Source of the DNA: Nonomuraea deserti
GTDB lineage: Bacteria > Actinomycetota > Actinomycetes > Streptosporangiales > Streptosporangiaceae
NCBI RefSeq assembly: GCF_004348685.1
Contig: NZ_SMKO01000028.1
Location: 1-64,000, forward strand
DNA length: 64,000 nt
Direction of reading: 5' to 3'
Below are positions 46,249-56,066 of this stretch, in pieces. Numbering within the stretch: the stretch's first letter is position 1; each line of letters begins with the position of its first letter. The position numbers were made by a program, and so were the translations under genes. The notes under the pieces are model-generated. The model was not told where the DNA came from. It ran no database searches and saw only the letters and a list, made by a program, of their open reading frames with translations.

Positions 46249-48729
46249 ATGTCATCACGAAAGCCCCCTGCTGGCCCCTTCCCATACCCAACCCATTCGG
46301 ACTGGGCGGAACACCTCTACGAAGCGATCGTCAACACCTGCGAGGCCGATGGCCTGGCGCCAGTTCCCCGGCGGGCCGTCATTGAAGGGTTGGCCCCAGC
46401 TCTGGGAGCGGGTGAGGCCAAGCGCGTCGTCGAGCGTCGCCGTGACGGCCGCCGAGTCCTGAGGGCCACCGCGTACCACGTCGAGGGACGCGGGACCAGC
46501 CACGCGCTCCTGCTGCTCAACGCCGCACTGCACGGCGCCGCGACACTGCCGTGGTCCCTGAACGACCGCACGCGCAGCGACTGGCTTCATCCGACGCCTG
46601 ACAATTTCGCGCGACTCGAGGAACTCGTCGCTCAGGAGCGGACGGTGGCGCGCGCCAAGGCCGATCTGGGCAGGGCGAAGGCGGCGCAGCGCGGTCTGGC
46701 GCCGACCGCGACAGCGGCGGAGAAGGACGCGGCCGTGGCGGCGATCAAATCCGCCGAGGACGATCTCGCCCGAGCCCAGAAGGAACTGGCTGCCCGCACG
46801 CACGCGCTGGGAGGGCGGCGCCCGCTGCCGATGGTACGCGCCGCGATGGAGGACGGCATCTCCCGGGCCGCTCTCGCGTCTGCCCAGGTCCCCTCCGACA
46901 TGGCGGCGGCCATTCAGCGGTACGCCGTGGAGAGGCTGCGCGCCCGCGGCCGCCTGCGGTCCTACGATCTCGTGGAGTCTCTGGTGCAGGAGGGTCAGCG
47001 GGACTCCACGGTGGTCGTGCTGCAGCAGGTTCCAATGGTCGACCGGGATGGGGAGAACTTCGACGCTTGGAGGCCGTTTCAGGTCACGGGCAACAACCGG
47101 TGCGACTGCCGGCTGCAGATCTTCGGGCTGGAGGCCGAGCAGCTGCTCACCGGAGTCCCGCAGCCGCACCTGCTGTTGCCCGACGAGACGGAAAACCGGC
47201 GGCTGGTCCTGCGCGGACTCGGCGAGATTCTGCGACGCGTCAGCGCCCGACTCAACGCCGAGTACAACGACCCCGAGCGCGATCCGGAAGGCAAGGCCGA
47301 ACGAGCGAAGCGGATCGCTCAGGTCCCTGCCCGTGTCGTGGTAGGTGCATCGACGCCCGAGCGGCTCGAAGCGGCGCTACGCGACCTGAACGTGCACGAC
47401 CACCTGCGCGGCCAGCTCGTCTACGGCGACGGGGACCGCGGCTTGGGCCTCTGGTCGACCCTCGTCAAGGCATACCAAGGTGAAGGGCTGCTGGGCGAGA
47501 TCCTTACCAAGGAGGTCACGGGGGGCCGGATCACGGCCGACGCCCTCGACGAGTCGGGCATCGCCGATGCGCTGGTCGGTGCCGCGCCATTGGACCCGCT
47601 CGCCGTTCTGCTGTCGCCGGGCGAGGAGATCACCCAGCTGACGTTGCGTGACATGGCCATCCGATGCACCACCCTCCTGCTCTTCCCCCCGATTCCGCCG
47701 CGCCCCGAAGGGCTGCCCGCACGCGCCCACATGCCCACTGGCCGGTACTGGCCGATCGTGCGCAAAACCCTGCAGGAGGCGCCCTGGAGCCAGCAGAGCG
47801 GGCCGAAAGCCAAGCGCCGTACCGAAGTGTGGGCGGCCGTGGTTGCCCAGCACTTCGTGTACCGGGGCAACCTGCTGGCGATGGACGGGGCATTCAGCGC
47901 CGGCGATGTTCAGTTCGGCGCTCCGCCTGACCCTCGCAGCCTCTCCTCCCTGCGCGCCGCCTGCCGTGAAGGGGACCCGGCGGCATGGGACACGCTGGTA
48001 CGGCGTCACCTATTGTCCGGACTCGTCAACGCGCCTGAGCCCTTCGTCACCTCGGGCCAGGGCTCGGAGCGGAGCGCGGACCGCAAGGGCGTACGGCGCA
48101 CCCCGACGAATGCGATCCTCGCGCTGGTGCGTGCCTTCACCAGCCCTCCGCCCGGCGTCACTAGGGAGCTGCTGTTGGCGTTCGCCTCCTCGGTGCTGGA
48201 AGCGCCCGAAGCCGTGACTGGAGTCGGCGGCATGCCACCCGGAACGTTCTGGGCACCGGACGCGCACGGTAACCCACAAGAAGGTGTCCTGGCCGATAAG
48301 GCGTGGTACGACTCCATGTTCCCCAAAATTGCCGGCGACCAGGGAAAACCGCCTCGTCAGACGAGTCCCACATCGGACGACCAACTCTCCGACCAGCCGG
48401 ACGAGCTTTCCGACCAGCCGGACGAGACGTCCAAGGAGGTCGAGGAGGAGGTCGAGGAAGACGCGTTCACCCGAATGACACGCCTGCGCGGCGAGCTACC
48501 GGGCCAGCTAGAACAGGGCCGAGAGGGCGTGAAGACCGCGGTGGACGATCTCGGCGCCTTGGTCGAACTCATCCGGGACGCGGTGGCCGCGCGCCGCGAA
48601 GCCGGGGCCCCCGAAGAGCCCAGCCAAGTGCAGAAGGCGTACGTCACGGAGTTGACGGCCGCCAAGGAGCAGAGCGCGCGGGTTGCCTCCCTGCTGGACG
48701 ATGCCATCGTGGCAGTGATGCAGCTGTGA
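46249..48729 (+). CDS. Large protein of unknown function, candidate novel-system core
   Basis: About 826 residues from the ATG at 46249 (MSSRKPPAGPFPYPT); a TTG at 46240 with AAGGA upstream is a rival start. The N-terminal 110 residues are helical, followed by a basic coiled coil (about 125-200). Near residue 285 comes WRPFQVTGNNRCDCRLQIFG, which resembles the GxxR loop of ParB/Srx-like or DGQHR folds. A middle domain contains LLLFPPIPPRPEG. A C-terminal third shared with the 43014-43995 relic ends in an acidic linker (SKEVEEEVEEDAF) and a coiled coil. No export signal is seen. I recognise no named family. It is translationally coupled to a GIY-YIG-like gene. Confidence 0.75.
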   Translation: MSSRKPPAGPFPYPTHSDWAEHLYEAIVNTCEADGLAPVPRRAVIEGLAPALGAGEAKRVVERRRDGRRVLRATAYHVEGRGTSHALLLLNAALHGAATLPWSLNDRTRSDWLHPTPDNFARLEELVAQERTVARAKADLGRAKAAQRGLAPTATAAEKDAAVAAIKSAEDDLARAQKELAARTHALGGRRPLPMVRAAMEDGISRAALASAQVPSDMAAAIQRYAVERLRARGRLRSYDLVESLVQEGQRDSTVVVLQQVPMVDRDGENFDAWRPFQVTGNNRCDCRLQIFGLEAEQLLTGVPQPHLLLPDETENRRLVLRGLGEILRRVSARLNAEYNDPERDPEGKAERAKRIAQVPARVVVGASTPERLEAALRDLNVHDHLRGQLVYGDGDRGLGLWSTLVKAYQGEGLLGEILTKEVTGGRITADALDESGIADALVGAAPLDPLAVLLSPGEEITQLTLRDMAIRCTTLLLFPPIPPRPEGLPARAHMPTGRYWPIVRKTLQEAPWSQQSGPKAKRRTEVWAAVVAQHFVYRGNLLAMDGAFSAGDVQFGAPPDPRSLSSLRAACREGDPAAWDTLVRRHLLSGLVNAPEPFVTSGQGSERSADRKGVRRTPTNAILALVRAFTSPPPGVTRELLLAFASSVLEAPEAVTGVGGMPPGTFWAPDAHGNPQEGVLADKAWYDSMFPKIAGDQGKPPRQTSPTSDDQLSDQPDELSDQPDETSKEVEEEVEEDAFTRMTRLRGELPGQLEQGREGVKTAVDDLGALVELIRDAVAARREAGAPEEPSQVQKAYVTELTAAKEQSARVASLLDDAIVAVMQL

Positions 48730-49226
48730 CGCGTGGCTGCTGCCCAGAACCGACCCCAGGACCGCTGGTGACTCCCTGGACGCTGTCCCTGGTGTGGACC
48801 GCGATGGGGCCCCTTGTCCAGGGCCAATGGCCCGAGCCGTACAGCCTTGCCCGCGAGCACCGTCACAGGACCCTGAATGTGCTCGACGACGTGCTGGCGG
48901 GCCTCTACCTGGCGGTCGACAGCGACGGGAGACTGCGCTGGCTTGGCAAGGCCCACCGTAACGGCGGAGTCGGGGCACGTCTTCGCGAGCACCTGGCGCA
49001 TCCGGAACGCGCCCGCGTCTACTCTGAACTCTTCGTCGTCGCCGCAGACCCCTTCGGCCCCTCCAAGGCGCTCACAGCCGCCGAGGGCAAGGCCGCAGAC
49101 CTGCTCGCCCTCCGGGGTCGGATGGGATCGCGCACCTGGCCCTCAAGTGAGGGCTGGCTTACCCTCCTCACCTCGTACTCCGCGCCTGGGCTCGGTCAGC
49201 AGCGCAATACCGGCGCATCCCGTTGA
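48726..49226 (+). CDS. GIY-YIG-like nuclease protein coupled to the large protein
   Basis: About 166 residues. A degenerate GIY-YIG module reads LAGLYLAVDSDGRLRWLGKA then GVGARLREHLAHPERARVYS, giving G-L-Y, W-L-G and the catalytic-type Arg, with a later Glu in TAAEGKAADLLAL. The YIG tyrosine is replaced by Leu, which may alter activity. The GTG at 48726 overlaps the stop of the 826-residue gene as GTGA, so translation is coupled; a second GTG at 48768 is possible. Function is probably nuclease or DNA recognition for its partner. Confidence 0.7.
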   Translation: MTRGCCPEPTPGPLVTPWTLSLVWTAMGPLVQGQWPEPYSLAREHRHRTLNVLDDVLAGLYLAVDSDGRLRWLGKAHRNGGVGARLREHLAHPERARVYSELFVVAADPFGPSKALTAAEGKAADLLALRGRMGSRTWPSSEGWLTLLTSYSAPGLGQQRNTGASR

Positions 49227-50440
49227 TGAGCTTCGCTCGCGGTCCTGGCACTTAAATCCTGCGATAGAGCGCAGATGACACCAGTGTCGTTCCTGTGCTT
49301 GGCTCTCAGCCATACGCTCCGAGCGCCAAGCACATGCGAATCAAGATCGGCTATTGTGCGAGCTGGGCATCCTTGATCAGTGGCTGTGCTGAGGAGCCTT
49401 GGCCCCTCCAGGGCACGGTTCGTATGCTTTCCGCTGCATCAGGCAGCGTCGGTGGGTACATGGAGACGCAGGTTCGGGATATACGCGGGATGATCTTGCA
49501 TGATCCGAGCACCACATAAGCTGTTTCCCCAGTTCAGGGCGCCCGAACAGGCGGAGGAACTCCCACTCTCCTAATGCGAGCCCTCTTGTTAGGGTCAAGG
49601 ACACCTGCGAGTCGAACGCTGAACCCGCGATCTATGAGGTGATCGTTGGTTGTAAGCCACCACCCGGCGCCGGTGATCCGGATACGCAGACTCGCGCTGT
49701 AACGGAGTGTGCATGGGCAGTGGCCTGCCGGAAAGAGATGCAGCGCGTTAGGGAGCGCGATCTTGTCCGTTCTTTTGCCTGCCATCATGTCCGGATCCGT
49801 GCCTGGCGGCAGGTATTTAGAGGGTGACACGGACCAGGTGGCTCGATGATCGGGCCACATCACCATGACACGACCCAAGCACATAACCCTTCGACGTCCG
49901 TTGTTCACCACGCCGATCAGGCCCAGCAGCCTCACCCGAAAAAGGCCGTGGCATACGCCGCCAGGAGGCTCGTCTGAGCTACCTCAACGCGATCAAGGAC
50001 TTGCTGAGCACCTCAGATCAGGGGCCGTCACGAGTTGGGGCTTGTTCTTGCTTCTCCGCCGTGTGCCGCCATCCCCGAGCGCACAACCTCCCGCTTCACG
50101 GTGGCACCCTCGACGGGCTGCTCAGCAGCGTCACGGCGCCTCACAGCGTCGTGCGATAGGTGGCTCCCGTAGCGACGATCGAATCGGGCTTGAGTGCTGC
50201 CGCCGAGGTGGGTGTCGATACGCCGTGCCCGGCACGGCGCTCGGGGCAGTGGGCGATGGTGAGCATCACGCTCACCCGATTACCTGCACCGCTGCGGCCG
50301 TGCCGGGCGGGCTCACGTCAGTCGCGCATCCTTCTCGGCTTGGAGGCCGGCGAAGAGGCGTGGGCTGACGTTGACCGAGATCCAGCAACTGCCGGCTGTG
50401 GTCGACGTGGTCACTGCGGGACGGGCGCTCGGATTTGGAC
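49227..50440. other. Long region without a supported gene
   Basis: Frames here are short and lack family patterns. A stretch near 49490-49535 weakly resembles the sequence downstream of the two tRNA repeats (GATGATCTTG, then CCCAGTTCAGG). The last 150 bases may hold the decayed core-binding domain of the integrase that follows. Confidence 0.4.
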
Positions 50441-51230
50441 GCACTGATCGACCCCAACCCCGCCGCCGTGCTGGAGATGCCGCCCAAGACCCGGCCCAAG
50501 CCCCTGGTGTAGGACCGAGGATCGGGTCCGCGCCTGGCAGGACGACTCCGCGAACACCGACATCTGAAGAAGAAGCGCCGGGGCGGCAGGCGGGTGGACC
50601 CGATCGACGCCTACACCAGCACCCCACGCCCCTCCCCCGTCATGGTTTGGACGCCCGCCCAGACCCGGCTGTTCCTGGAAGAGGCCCAGCGGCATCGGCT
50701 GTTCGCCCTCTACCGGCTCATCGCCCTACGCGGACTGCGCCGCGGCGAGGCGTGCGGGCTCCGGTGGAAGGAGCTCGACCTGGACGCCCGCACCCTGACC
50801 GTGAACTGGCAACTGGTGCAACTGACCTGGCAGATCCGCGAAGGCCCCCCGAAAACCGACGCTTCCATACGGACCATCGCCCTGGACGCCGACACCGCCA
50901 CGATGCTGCGCGCCCACCGGGCAACGACAACTACAGCAACGACTGGCCGCAGGGGAGGCGTGGGCCGACACCGGGTTTGTCTTCACTCAGCCCGACGGCA
51001 GCCGGCTCCATCCGCAACACGTCTCCGACCAATTCCTGTGGCTCGCTTGCCTGGCCGGTCTGCCGCCCATCCGGCTGCACGACCTGCGCCACGGCGCCGC
51101 CTCCCTCATGCTGGCAGCCGGGGTGGAGATGAAGGTGGTGCAGGAAACGCTCGGCCACACCTCCAGCGCCTTCACCGCCGACACCTACACCTCCGTCTAC
51201 CCCCAGGTCGCCAGGCCCCGGCCGAGAAGA
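50441..51230 (+). pseudogene. Tyrosine integrase relic
   Basis: A second phage/element integrase, broken at least three times. LIDPNPAAVLEMPPKTRPKP ends at an in-frame TAG, then another frame gives TEDRVRAWQDD. From 50594 the catalytic domain reads LFALYRLIALRGLRRGEACG (Arg box). Near 50925 a one-base loss shifts to RLHDLRHGAASLMLAAGVEM, TLGHTSS and DTYTSVYPQV, the HxLRH, His and Tyr boxes. It differs from the 17 kb integrase and could be what once used the tRNA repeat at 55.5 kb. Confidence 0.82.
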
Positions 51231-51362
51231 CCGCCGCTCTGCTGTCCAGCGAAGAAGACCAGACCGCGGCAATCGAACCCGGCCCGCCAGCCGGACCGCG
51301 CTCCCCGAACCGGCCGGTAATCGCGCTGTCCCTGTTCAGGAGCTCTCGCTGCTCAGAGCAGA

Positions 51363-51377
51363 TCTGCCCCAGGCAGA
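51363..51377 (+). promoter_or_regulatory. PopR-type operator palindrome
   Basis: TCTGCC-CCA-GGCAGA, a perfect 6-3-6 palindrome 42 bases before the first clpP start codon. From memory, this is the exact form of the Streptomyces PopR target (TCTGCC-N3-GGCAGA). With a PopR-like gene just downstream of the operon, it is the obvious activator site. Confidence 0.8.
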
Positions 51378-51418
51378 TCGTGTCGACGCCGGTCCGGATC
51401 GCCTCACAAAATGGACGC

Positions 51419-52045
51419 ATGAGCGAAGAATCGAAACTTCCGCTGTTCAACCCACGAATGAGACGCGAACTCTATGAGCAGCGTGTTCTCGTTCTCGACG
51501 GCCCTCTCGACGACGACAATGGGACACTGCTGACCACCCAGCTGATGGCACTCGCCACGCAGGATGCGTCGTCCGATATCGCCTTGTGGATTCATTCCCC
51601 AGGTGGCTCGGTCCCGTCGATGCTTGCGATCCGCGACATCATGCGCCTCATTCCCTGTGACGTATCGACCCTCGTCCTGGGTATCGCTTACAGTGCCGGG
51701 CAGTTCTTGCTGTCGTCGGGGGCCCGTGGGAAGCGCCGCGCTCTACCGCACTCACGAGTCCTGATGCACCAAGGCTCGGCGGGAATCGGTGGCACCGCGG
51801 TCGACATCGAACTGCAGGCCGGCGACCTTCGGCATACGCGCGACACGGTGCTCGGTCTGATTGCCGAGGACACAGGTCAGCCTGTCGAGCGCATATTCGA
51901 GGATTCTCTGCACGATCGTTGGTACACGGCACAGGAAGCACTGGACTACGGCTTCATCGACGCCATCGTGCAGAACTTCGACGAAATCGCGCCACAAAAC
52001 CGCCCACGGCTCGGATTCGGCGTCACCCAAGGAGTCGGCCAGTGA
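51419..52045 (+). CDS. clpP3: ClpP-family protease subunit with intact triad (ClpP3-like)
   Basis: A 208-residue cytoplasmic serine protease subunit that forms the barrel of a Clp machine. The oxyanion strand is IHSPGGSVPSMLAIRD. The nucleophile Ser is in GIAYSAGQFLLSSGARGKRR, the His in RVLMHQGSAG, and the Asp in the EDSLHDRWYTAQEALDYGF segment. The ATG at 51419 follows the PopR palindrome by 42 bases. Its stop overlaps the next clpP start (GTGA), so the two subunits are made in equal amounts, as in the clpP3-clpP4 operon of Streptomyces. Confidence 0.9.
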   Translation: MSEESKLPLFNPRMRRELYEQRVLVLDGPLDDDNGTLLTTQLMALATQDASSDIALWIHSPGGSVPSMLAIRDIMRLIPCDVSTLVLGIAYSAGQFLLSSGARGKRRALPHSRVLMHQGSAGIGGTAVDIELQAGDLRHTRDTVLGLIAEDTGQPVERIFEDSLHDRWYTAQEALDYGFIDAIVQNFDEIAPQNRPRLGFGVTQGVGQ

Positions 52046-52632
52046 CCACATATACGATCCCGAACGTCATCGCCTCGAACCCTCGTGGCGAGCGGATCAT
52101 GGATGTCTACTCGCACCTGCTCACCGAGCGGATCGTCTACCTGGGCACCGCAATCGACGCGGGCGTCGCAAATGCTCTCATCGCGCAGCTGATTTTTCTG
52201 GAATCAGACAACCCCGAGGCGGAGATCCAGTTCTATATCAACTGCGAAGGCGGAGACCCGAGCGCGATGCTCGCGATCTACGACACCATGCGCCATATCC
52301 GCCCGCGGGTTTCGACGACCTGTGTGGGACAGGCCGTCGCGGTAGGGGCCGTACTTCTCGCCGCGGGCGCCGAAGGCAAACGTGCCGCTCTCCCACACGC
52401 ACGGATCATTCTGCACCAGCCGGCAGCCCAGGGGCGCGGAGCGATCCCCGATCTCATCTTGCAGGCCGACGAGGTCGTACGTGTCCGGGCGGACATCGAG
52501 CGCATACTTTCACGGCACACCGGCCAGACGATCGAGACCCTGCGCGCCGACACCGATCACGATCGCGTGTTCACCGCTACCGCGGCCTTGGAGTACGGGC
52601 TCCTCGATCAGATCATCGAGGAGCGTTCATAG
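52042..52632 (+). CDS. clpP4: ClpP-family subunit lacking the catalytic serine
   Basis: A 196-residue ClpP homologue with the normal fold: INCEGGDPSAMLAIYDTM, CVGQAVAVGAVLLAAGAEGK, RIILHQPAA and TDHDRVFTATAALEYGLLD. In ClpP the second segment reads G-x-A-x-S-x-G; here the Ser position is Ala (GQAVAVG), while His and Asp remain. This subunit should be catalytically silent and act as a structural or gating partner in a mixed ring with the upstream protein. The GTG start overlaps the upstream stop. Confidence 0.88.
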   Translation: MTTYTIPNVIASNPRGERIMDVYSHLLTERIVYLGTAIDAGVANALIAQLIFLESDNPEAEIQFYINCEGGDPSAMLAIYDTMRHIRPRVSTTCVGQAVAVGAVLLAAGAEGKRAALPHARIILHQPAAQGRGAIPDLILQADEVVRVRADIERILSRHTGQTIETLRADTDHDRVFTATAALEYGLLDQIIEERS

Positions 52633-52659
52633 GCCCGTGGACAATCCCGGCAAGCCGCG

Positions 52660-53013
52660 CTACGCGGCCAGAGCATACGCCGCCGAGCAGGTGGCACCTC
52701 TCGACGCGCCCTGCTGAGCAGGCCGCAAGCTCTCGGCAACGGCAAGGGTGAGATCGACCAGGGTCACATCCAGCGCCCCAGCGACCGCGGCGATCATTTC
52801 GCTCGACGGCTCCTTGACGCCTCGTTCGATCTCGGAGAGATATTGCGGCGAGACTCCGGCGCGGCTTGCCGTCTCGCTCAACTTCTCGCCCCGCTCATGG
52901 CGAAGCCCTCTCAAGCGCTCACCGAGCACCTGCCGCCACAGCGGCTCGCGAGCCGGAGACGGCTCGGGGGCGGTCCGATTGATCGCTGGACGCGACGGCA
53001 GGGATGAGGCCAT
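52660..53013 (-). CDS. popR: PopR/ClgR-like XRE activator
   Basis: A 117-residue regulator with an XRE helix-turn-helix (LRGLRHERGEKLSETASRAG, VSPQYLSEIERGVKEPSSEM), very like ClgR/PopR activators of clp genes. It ends in YALAA. In Streptomyces lividans, PopR is destroyed by ClpP1P2 through C-terminal alanines, so this tail is probably a degron: when the housekeeping protease fails, PopR builds up and turns on the reserve clpP pair at 51419-52632. It is convergent with that operon, 27 bases away. Confidence 0.88.
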   Translation of the reverse strand: MASSLPSRPAINRTAPEPSPAREPLWRQVLGERLRGLRHERGEKLSETASRAGVSPQYLSEIERGVKEPSSEMIAAVAGALDVTLVDLTLAVAESLRPAQQGASRGATCSAAYALAA

Positions 53014-53329
53014 ACCTCACCATAGGTCGATGGCGCGTTCGAGTTCTGCCGGCTTCGCGCAGAGCAGAACCGTCTCCGCTTACCCTTGCCCAGCCTCAGG
53101 CCATTCGCGCGCTCACCGAGCGGTCGTCGCGGCGGCGACCACTCGGTGAAGCCGAAGACCAGCCACGTGAGCACCGCTTGCGCAGGTGGTGTTCCTTCAT
53201 GATGAGGATCCGGTCGAGTCCTGCCGGAGCTGAGCCGCCGAACGCAGCAAACCCAGATCAAACCCTGTGACCCACTGTTCGGCTCCCACAGTCCAGAACA
53301 GTCGTGGATCTTTGAGATGCTGCGGCAGC

Positions 53330-55097
53330 ACGCATCGCCGGGACGGGCGCTTTGCTGCTCGCCATCGCCGAATATGTCCTGGTACGCCAGCACCGGCCGG
53401 CTGACGTGCGGGTGCGCGCAGGCGGGGTCCTGGCACGAGATCACGTGGACGGCGCCGGTCCTGCTGTCCATCCGCGCGAGCACCGGACGGTCGCCGGCGC
53501 CGACCGCGACGGACAGGGTCTGCGGCTCGGAACGGTAACCTCCCGAGGGGACCCGCGCCACCTCCCGGGTCACCGGGCGTGAACAGCCGGGGTCCTCGCA
53601 GGAGACCAAGGAGATCACGTCGTCGTACTGCCTGTCCCCTCGATCGATCTCCACCTGGTCGGCGATGGCGACGACCAGCCCGCCGCCGGGGCGGACGGAT
53701 AGAGCCTGGGACAGGCCGCGGGGCAAGTCATGCCGCGGGATGAGTGGACTGCCCTCCCTTGGCAGGAGTGCACCCCTCCTGGTCACAGATCAGCAGCCCG
53801 AGACTCTCCCAGGAGTGCCACTTGGCGCGGTGCCACGTCCCACGAGGTCAGCACCATTCGGCCGTCCGGCAGCGCCGCCCCGACAGCGTCGACACCGAGG
53901 TCCTGGTCCACGCCCGCCTCGGCGAAGCGCAGGCGGGCCCGGCGACAGGTGTGGTCGGAGCACGCGAATATCGCGGACGGCTTCTGGAATCCGCGCCGTA
54001 GACCAGCGCGACCATCCCCGTGCCCAGCCCCAGGTACAGGCGCGCAGGCCTCCCCTGCCGAGCTTGGGGGCTCCGACGCCGTCGCCGAACGAGTCACGCC
54101 ACGCGGCGGTGACGTCCGTCTCGCTGGTCTCCAGCCAGCCGAACGGGTTGACCGTCGCGACGCCGCCGTACACGAGGCCGGGCAGCACCAGCGCGGGCAG
54201 CACGAACGGGAACCGGAGCTGGCGGCGGCGGCCCGCCGCGGGCAGGCCCGCCAGGATCCGGTCGAACTCCTCGGCCGAGACCGGGTCCGGCCGCGGTGCC
54301 AGCCGGTGCAGGAACTGGCGGGTGACCACGCTCGCCTGGAAGGTCGTGCCGGCCAGGGCCAGTACGCCGCCCGCCAGGCCCGAGGCGTACATGAAGGTTG
54401 GGCCGTGCAGCCCTGCCACGGCCGCGTCCAGGGCTTGGAAGACGGCGCCCGGGATGACGTACACGCCGCAGGCGAGGGTGAACGCGCTGGACGGCCCGTG
54501 CCCGATCACCAGGTCGTAGCCGCGTCCGACGGCGGCCGGTGCAGAGCGGCCCTCCAGCACGATGGCGGGCACGGCCAGCAGCGCCGGCATGGTGAACAGC
54601 GCCAGCCCTGCGAACACGAACACCGCCGGGACCAGGCTCCCGGTCACCAGCAGCGCCCCGAATCCGGCCGCTGCCACCAGGGCGTACACGGGCACCGCCA
54701 GCAACACCAACAGCAACATGGAGGGCAGCCGCCGCAGGGCCACCCGCAGCGCCCTGCGCGCGCGTATGGGCGGCCCGCCCGCCTGCAGCCCCGCCGCGAT
54801 CACCACGGTCGCGGGGAACACCACCGCCTGCGCCACGGTGAACACCACCAGCACCGCTCTAGACGAGCTGGTGGCGCGGCTCGGCCCCGTAGACCTCCAG
54901 CTCGTCGTTCCGCACCACGGCCGAGCCGCTGAGCAGCGGCAGCAGCGCCGACGCGGCGATCAGGGCCAGCGGCAGGAACACCACCGCGGCCTCGTCACCA
55001 GCGGCACCAGGTGCCTTGCAGCGGTCAGGTAGGCGCGCACGACGACGAGCGGGCGCCGCAGCCGCGCCCCGGCATCCAGGGCATCCAGGGTGTCCAC
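53330..55097 (-). pseudogene. Relic of a multi-frameshifted membrane protein
   Basis: Coding pieces on the minus strand can be chained only with several frame changes. GTG at 55097 gives VDTLDALDAGARLRRPLVVV; near 54990 the frame changes to VVFLPLALIAASALLPLLSG; near 54870 to VLVVFTVAQAVVFPATVVIA and a run of four or five hydrophobic segments down to about 54090. Later pieces read IFACSDHTCRRARLRFAEAG and ISLVSCEDPGCSRPVTREVA, extracellular-looking repeats with C-x4-C pairs. The parent was probably one large membrane protein with an exterior beta-propeller-like domain. It cannot be functional as one product. Confidence 0.7.
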
Positions 55098-55494
55098 GGG
55101 TCGTCACTGTCACAGCCCTGGTGATCGTTCGCTGCTCTCCGGCGGAAAAGGGTCTGCCGGGTCGCGGTCCTGCGCCCGCGGAGGCCGACAGAATCGTACG
55201 CTCCTGGTACGTCCCACGGCAGCATGGTCACATGCGGTATCGACGCTCGGGACGGCGGATGGCTGTGCTCGAATCACGATTTCACTGGTCTGCCACAGCG
55301 TCCTCGAGGGGCCCGACTTCTACAAGAGCACCCGCATCTGAAGAGCGGGACCGCCTTGGAAGACCCCCGCCCGGAGTACCGCTTCCACCAGTGCAAACAC
55401 CCGCCCAGCGATAGACAATGGAAGGTCCTTGCTGAGGAGCAAATGCAGGCAGAACAATAATCACATTTGGCCCGTTGATAGCGAAACCGGACAC

Positions 55495-55545
55495 TGTTCG
55501 ACTCGAGCTCTCCTAAAGCGGGTGCCGCAGGTTCGAATCCTGCCG
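55495..55545 (+). repeat. tRNA-Arg(CCT) 3'-half direct repeat (copy B), possible att scar
   Basis: Identical over 51 bp to 9211-9261 and in the same orientation. The base after the repeat differs (AGGGCAC here, GGGGCAC in copy A), so this acceptor strand no longer fits a canonical stem. Upstream peptide-level likeness (HPHLKSG in both) and downstream terminator likeness show that a unit of roughly 400 bp was duplicated or deposited twice. The 46-kb interval between copies contains the defence genes. Confidence 0.75.
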
Positions 55546-55578
55546 AGGGCACGCGTCTGACCAGGCGTTTTGGCCCCT

Positions 55579-55606
55579 GACCTGCGGTTTCACGGCCGCA
55601 GGTCAT
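55579..55606 (+). terminator. tRNA-type terminator after repeat copy B
   Basis: A 9-bp stem GACCTGCGG (55579-55587) with its complement at 55596-55604 and an eight-base loop, followed by ATTTGC. It is homologous to the hairpin at 9296. Confidence 0.7.
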
Positions 55607-55879
55607 TTGCTTTGTGGACCTTCATAGGCAGCCGAGAGCGCCCGAACGCAGCCGTAGGACCATGATCCGGGGACATAGTCGGAATGATCTTGGCGGCGTT
55701 TTCCCAGGTCAGACACCGATTCGGAGGCCGTCTTGGTGTCTAACCATCCCCACGGGTGCCACGGGCTGCGGATGTGGAACCGTCACGGCGACCATCCACA
55801 ACTCGAAATGCCCGAAACTACCGACATCGAATGCAGCGCCGCGTCAAGATCGTCACCGGTTGCGCTTGGGCAGAGATCA

Positions 55880-55970
55880 GCCGGATCACGCGATCCCTTC
55901 GCGGTAGGACTACCTGGACCGGCACTCACCGGGCCCCTTTCCCAGGAGCCGATGCGCATCGACGAAGCGG
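55880..55970 (-). mobile_element. Scrap of a group II intron
   Basis: These bases match 40203-40313, the region just before and at the start of the intron reverse transcriptase: CGATCCCTTCGCGG, GGCACTCACCGGGCCCC and CGCATCGACGAAGC recur in the same order, with small gaps. No reverse transcriptase or domain V accompanies it. The rest of 55607-56066 has no supported gene. Confidence 0.7.
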
Positions 55971-56066
55971 GGCCAGGTCGATAGCTGGCTGGAGACCGCG
56001 TTCGTGCCGGGCAGGTTGGAGCGCACGATCGCGGCGATGGCCGAGCAGGCAATCGACTGACCGACG

